Below, in pieces: positions 61,601 through 64,000 of a stretch of DNA of 64,000 nt. The stretch covers positions 1-64,000 of the forward strand of contig NZ_JBHYHC010000016.1 in NCBI RefSeq assembly GCF_042738955.1. The letters are read 5' to 3'. Made by a program: the position numbers and the translations under genes. This DNA is from Umezawaea sp042738955 (GTDB lineage: Bacteria > Actinomycetota > Actinomycetes > Mycobacteriales > Pseudonocardiaceae). Below the pieces are notes generated by a model that was not told where the DNA came from, did not search any database, and worked only from the letters and a program-made list of their open reading frames with translations. Each line of letters opens with the position of its first letter. Position 1 is the first letter of the stretch.

Positions 61601-64000
61601 CCACGGCTCCCGCGTTCGAGTTGGCGCAGTGGCCGCCCGCCGGAGCCGTCCCCCTGGACCTGTCCGGCCTCTACGAGGACCTCGCCGCGGGCGGTTTGCG
61701 CTACGGCCCGGTCTTCCGCGGGCTGGTGAACGCCTGGCGCAGCGGCGAGGACGTGTACGCCGAAGTCTCGCTGCCCGAGGCGGAACAGCGTCGGGCGGGC
61801 GCGTTCGGCGTCCACCCGGCGTTGCTCGACTCCGTTCTCCACACGCTCGGCATCGGCGACGGGTCGGAGCAGAGCGGCCCGGCGTCGCTGCCGTTCTCCT
61901 GGACCGGGGTGAGCCTGTTCGCCGCCGGGGCCGAGACGCTGCGCGCCCGCGTCTCCCCGAACGGCGACGGCATCTCCGTGGACGTCGCCGACGGCACCGG
62001 CTCGCCGGTCGCCCGCGTCGACTCCCTGGTGCTGCGGCCGATCAGCGGCGAGCAGTTCACCCGAGTCGGCGTCGACTCCCTGTACCGGGTGGACTGGACG
62101 CCGGTCACCGCCGAACCCGAGTCGGTCGAGGACGTGACGATCCTGCACGTCGCCGACTCCGCCAACGTGCACACCGTGACCGCCGAACTGCTGGCGGGCC
62201 TGAAGTCCTTCGTGGAGGACCGGTCCGAGGAGTCGGTGCTGGTCGTCGTGACCAGCCACGCCGTCGCCGCGCTGCCCGGCGAGGACATCACCGTCCCCGC
62301 CCAGTCCAGCGCCTCCGGCCTGGTCCGCTCCGCGCAGTCCGAGCACCCCGGCGCGATCGTCCTGCTGGACCTGGACGACGTGACCGCGATCGACGAGGTC
62401 CTGCCCGCCGTGCTCGGCGCGGGGGAACTGGAGGTCGCGGTCCGCGCGGGCACGCTCTACGCCCCGCGCCTGGTCCGCGCGAACTCCGGCTCGATCGCCC
62501 CGATGGCCACGGATTCCGCGTGGCGCCTGGACTTCACCACCTCCGGCACGGTCGACAACCTGACCACGATCCCGTGGCCGCACGCCGAGTCCGCGCTGGA
62601 GCCCGGCGAGGTCCGGATCGCGATGCGCGCTGCGGGCGTCAACTTCCGCGACGTGATGAACGTGCTCGGCATGTACCCCGGCGACGCCGGGATCATGGGC
62701 CTGGAAGGCGCGGGCGTCGTGCTGGAGGTCGGGCCCGGCGTGGCCGACCTCGCCGTCGGCGACCGGGTCATGGGCATGGTCGACGCCGCGTTCGGCCCGG
62801 TCGTGATCGCCGACCGCCGCAAGGTCTGCCCGATCCCCGACGGCTGGTCGTTCACCCAGGCCGCAGGCGTGCCGCTGGTGTTCCTCACCGCGCTCTACGC
62901 CCTGGAGGACCTGGGCGGCCTCAAGTCCGGCGAGTCGATCCTGGTCCACGCCGCCGCCGGTGGTGTCGGCATGGCCGCCACGCAGATCGCCCGCCACCTC
63001 GGCGCGGAGGTCTACGGCACGGCGAGCACCGGCAAGTGGGACGCGCTGCGGGCCGCCGGGATCGCCGACGACCACATCGCGTCCTCCCGCACCATCGACT
63101 TCGAGCACCAGTTCACCATCGCCACCGACGGCCGGGGCGTGGACGTGGTCCTCAACGCGCTGTCCGGCGAGTTCGTCGACGCCTCCCTCCGCCTGGTGGC
63201 GCAGGGGCACGGCGGCCGGTTCCTGGAGATGGGCAAGACCGACGTGCGGGACCCCGCCGCGGTCGCGAAGCAGCACCTCGACGTGGCCTACACGGCGTTC
63301 GACCTGATCGAGGCCGGACCGGACCGCATCGGCGAGCTGCTGACCCGCCTGCACGGCTGGTTCGCCGACGGCTCGCTCACCCCGCTGCCCGTGACGACGT
63401 GGGACGTCCACCGCGCCCCGGAGGCGTTCCGCTACCTGGGCCAGGCCAAGCACACCGGCAAGGTCGTGCTGACCATCCCGACCCCGCTCGACCCGAACGG
63501 CTCGGTGCTCATCACCGGCGGCACCGGGGGACTGGGCGCGCTCGTGGCCCGGCACCTCGTCGCCGAGCACGGCGTGAAGCACCTGGTGCTGACCTCCCGG
63601 CGCGGCGCGGACGCCCCCGGCGCCCGCGAGCTGGCCGACGAGCTGATCGGCCTCGGCGCGACCGTGGACCTGGCGGCGTGCGACGTCGCCGACCACGCCG
63701 CCGTCTCGGCCCTGCTGAAGGGGATCGAGCACCCGCTGACCGGCGTGGTGCACGCGGCGGGCGTGCTCGCCGACGGCGTCCTCGACTCGCTCACCCCCGA
63801 CCGGCTGTCCACCGTGCTCGGTCCGAAGGCGGACGCCGCCGCGCACCTGCACGAGCTGACCGCCGACCTCGACCTGGCGATGTTCGTCGTCTTCTCCTCG
63901 TCCTCCGGCCTGTTCGGCGGGGCGGGGCAGGCGAACTACGCCGCCGCCAACACGTTCCTCGACGCCCTCGCGGTGCACCGCCGCCACCGCGGCCTCCCGG
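58543..64000 (+). CDS. Modular type I polyketide synthase PKS4, 3' truncated (module N)
   Basis: The frame is open from the ATG at 58543 to the window edge, giving 1819 complete codons. Domains by residue: docking coil 1-33; KS with Cys 197; AT with Ser 636 and HAFH (malonyl); DH with His 934 and Asp 1096; KR structural half; ER about 1327-1644; KR catalytic half with Tyr 1799, cut before its end. The ACP and any further modules lie outside. It takes the PKS3 chain and carries out a potentially fully reducing extension. The KR Tyr falls at residue 1799 in both PKS2 and PKS4, and the two share ribosome site, docking type and domain order, so they are likely paralogues. Oddities are HVVADNVVVP in the DH (Asp for the conserved Gly), LAD instead of LDD in the KR, and an AT-rich island in the AT. 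Confidence 0.97.
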   Translation, partial: MANEDTLREYLKLVTADLQTTRQRLQELEEGDQEPIAIVAMSCRYPGGVRSPEDLWRLVESGGDAISPLPEDRGWGTENGVFAVEGGGFLYDAADFEPAFFGISPREALAMDPQQRLLLETTWEVFERAGIDPRSLRGSQTGVFIGGSAMGYGIGLTEVPDEVAGHLLTGAAPSVLSGRLSYTFGLEGPAVTVDTACSSSLTALHLAATALRNGECSIALAGGVMVMSTPAVFAEFGKQGGLSPDGRCRAFSDDADGTGWSEGVGLLLVEKLSDARRNGHEVLAVVRGSSVNQDGASNGLTAPNGPSQQRVILQALANAGLAPADVDVVEAHGTGTRLGDPIEAQAILSTYGQDRERPVLLGSLKSNIGHTQSAAGVAGVIKMVMAIRHGLAPKTLHAEEPSHQVDWEAGSLEILTEARPWPETGNPRRAGVSSFGVSGTNAHVVLEEAPAAEPVEVVRQGREVLPWLLAARTEDGLREQARRLRDHLSGADLHLDDVAFSLATTRTALAHRAVVVGADAAALTSGLDALVDGGAAANLQRGAVTDGGLAILFTGQGSQRLGMGRELYDAFPVYAKAFDAVCAEFDGPVRDVVFGDDAAALDQTGMTQPALFAVEVALYRLFEAAGVKPEFLAGHSIGELAAAHVAGVLSLEDAATLVEARGRLMQALPTGGAMVALQVTEEEVLPLIGNGVTIAAVNGPTSIVLAGDEDAVLAVVDAFDDRKSKRLTVSHAFHSAHMDAMLDDFRAVANRLTYSSPLIPIVSTATGKLATAVELCSAEYWVTHVRTAVRFADAVTALEAQGVSTFLELGPDAVLTAMGAESVEKAVLVPALRKDRPEVTALTTALAGLHVRGVRIDWAAYFSGTGAQRVDLPTYAFDRQRLWLEDSGSVGDVTSAGLSAAGHPLLAVVLPMPDGGVLFTARLSVATHAWLADHVVADNVVVPGTALVELAIRAGDQVGCGHLEELLLQAPLIVPAQGGISLHVELDAEPGRRMLTVYSRADDDDAAWIVHATGVLTDDTTAPAFELAQWPPAGAVPLDLSGLYEDLAAGGLRYGPVFRGLVNAWRSGEDVYAEVSLPEAEQRRAGAFGVHPALLDSVLHTLGIGDGSEQSGPASLPFSWTGVSLFAAGAETLRARVSPNGDGISVDVADGTGSPVARVDSLVLRPISGEQFTRVGVDSLYRVDWTPVTAEPESVEDVTILHVADSANVHTVTAELLAGLKSFVEDRSEESVLVVVTSHAVAALPGEDITVPAQSSASGLVRSAQSEHPGAIVLLDLDDVTAIDEVLPAVLGAGELEVAVRAGTLYAPRLVRANSGSIAPMATDSAWRLDFTTSGTVDNLTTIPWPHAESALEPGEVRIAMRAAGVNFRDVMNVLGMYPGDAGIMGLEGAGVVLEVGPGVADLAVGDRVMGMVDAAFGPVVIADRRKVCPIPDGWSFTQAAGVPLVFLTALYALEDLGGLKSGESILVHAAAGGVGMAATQIARHLGAEVYGTASTGKWDALRAAGIADDHIASSRTIDFEHQFTIATDGRGVDVVLNALSGEFVDASLRLVAQGHGGRFLEMGKTDVRDPAAVAKQHLDVAYTAFDLIEAGPDRIGELLTRLHGWFADGSLTPLPVTTWDVHRAPEAFRYLGQAKHTGKVVLTIPTPLDPNGSVLITGGTGGLGALVARHLVAEHGVKHLVLTSRRGADAPGARELADELIGLGATVDLAACDVADHAAVSALLKGIEHPLTGVVHAAGVLADGVLDSLTPDRLSTVLGPKADAAAHLHELTADLDLAMFVVFSSSSGLFGGAGQANYAAANTFLDALAVHRRHRGLP
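58642..64000 (+). other. PKS module N KS-AT-DH-ER-KR (truncated)
   Basis: KS 58642-59885 has Cys 59131-59133 and the IGGSAMGYG loop. AT 60185-61110 has Ser 60448-60450 and HAFH 60733-60744 (malonyl). DH 61240-62055 has His 61342-61344 and Asp 61828-61830, but Asp (61354-61356) replaces the Gly of HxxxGxxxxP. The ER is 62520-63475, with AGVNFRD near 62632 and HAAAGGVGM near 62947. The KR catalytic half begins near 63490 with TGGTGGLG, LAD 63766-63774 (B-type by its Asp), Tyr 63937-63939 and Asn 63949-63951. Predicted step: CH2 if the DH works, hydroxyl if not. Confidence 0.93.
60601..60627 (+). other. AT-rich coding island in the module N acyltransferase
   Basis: ATT, GGT, GTT and ATT codons fall within nine codons coding LIGNGVTIA, just before AVNGP. 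The site is equivalent to 47151-47175 in module K, and the bases before it are the same. The frame is intact. Confidence 0.7.

Overview
The window is an internal slice of a very large modular type I polyketide synthase (PKS) locus from a high-GC actinomycete. Codons end almost always in G or C and every gene lies on the + strand. The domain style (GTNAH-ended ketosynthases, GHSxGE/HAFH acyltransferases, class 1a docking helices) is that of actinobacterial cis-AT PKSs. A recurring TCCACWGTGGAC-like coding motif makes me weakly favour the Pseudonocardiales, but genus and product cannot be fixed from the sequence.

Layout: four co-directional PKS genes fill the window. PKS1 (1-21608, 5' end outside) carries the tail of a KS and then modules A-E. 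PKS2 (21791-36577, 4928 aa) carries modules F-H. PKS3 (36603-58292, 7229 aa) carries modules I-M. PKS4 (58543 to beyond 64000) carries most of module N. Module letters are mine. Domain content: A KS-AT-KR-ACP (only the KS tail visible), B KS-AT-DH-KR-ACP, C KS-AT-KR-ACP, D KS-AT-DH-KR-ACP, E KS-AT-KR-ACP; F KS-AT-DH-ER-KR-ACP, G and H KS-AT-KR-ACP; I-M all KS-AT-KR-ACP; N KS-AT-DH-ER-KR (cut). There is no loading module, thioesterase, tailoring, transport or regulator gene, so the cluster continues on both sides.

How it works: all 14 acyltransferases carry the malonyl-CoA signature (GHSI/VGE plus HAFH), so this segment should add about 28 unbranched backbone carbons. In colinear order the predicted beta-carbon states are OH, C=C, OH, C=C, OH, CH2, OH, (OH or C=O), OH, (OH or C=O), OH, (OH or C=O), OH, CH2. 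KR-only modules have A-type ketoreductases (Trp eight residues before the catalytic Tyr). DH-containing modules have B-type ones (LDD, or LAD in N). This suggests a long polyol or polyol-ene macrolide or linear polyketide.

Most notable: (i) PKS1 and PKS3 are both a-b-a-b-a pentamodular arrays, each followed by a gene that opens with a fully reducing module, and the two a-b-a-b-a/ER-led pairs share docking class, ribosome-site spacing and intergenic TAGGGG repeats, as if a two-gene unit had been duplicated; (ii) modules H, J and L contain a divergent ketoreductase subclass lacking the upstream dimerization element and carrying changes in cofactor-binding and catalytic residues; (iii) short AT-rich coding islands and mosaic acyltransferases record recombination; (iv) the two longer intergenic leaders hold AGGGG repeats in near-helical phase next to strong hairpins.
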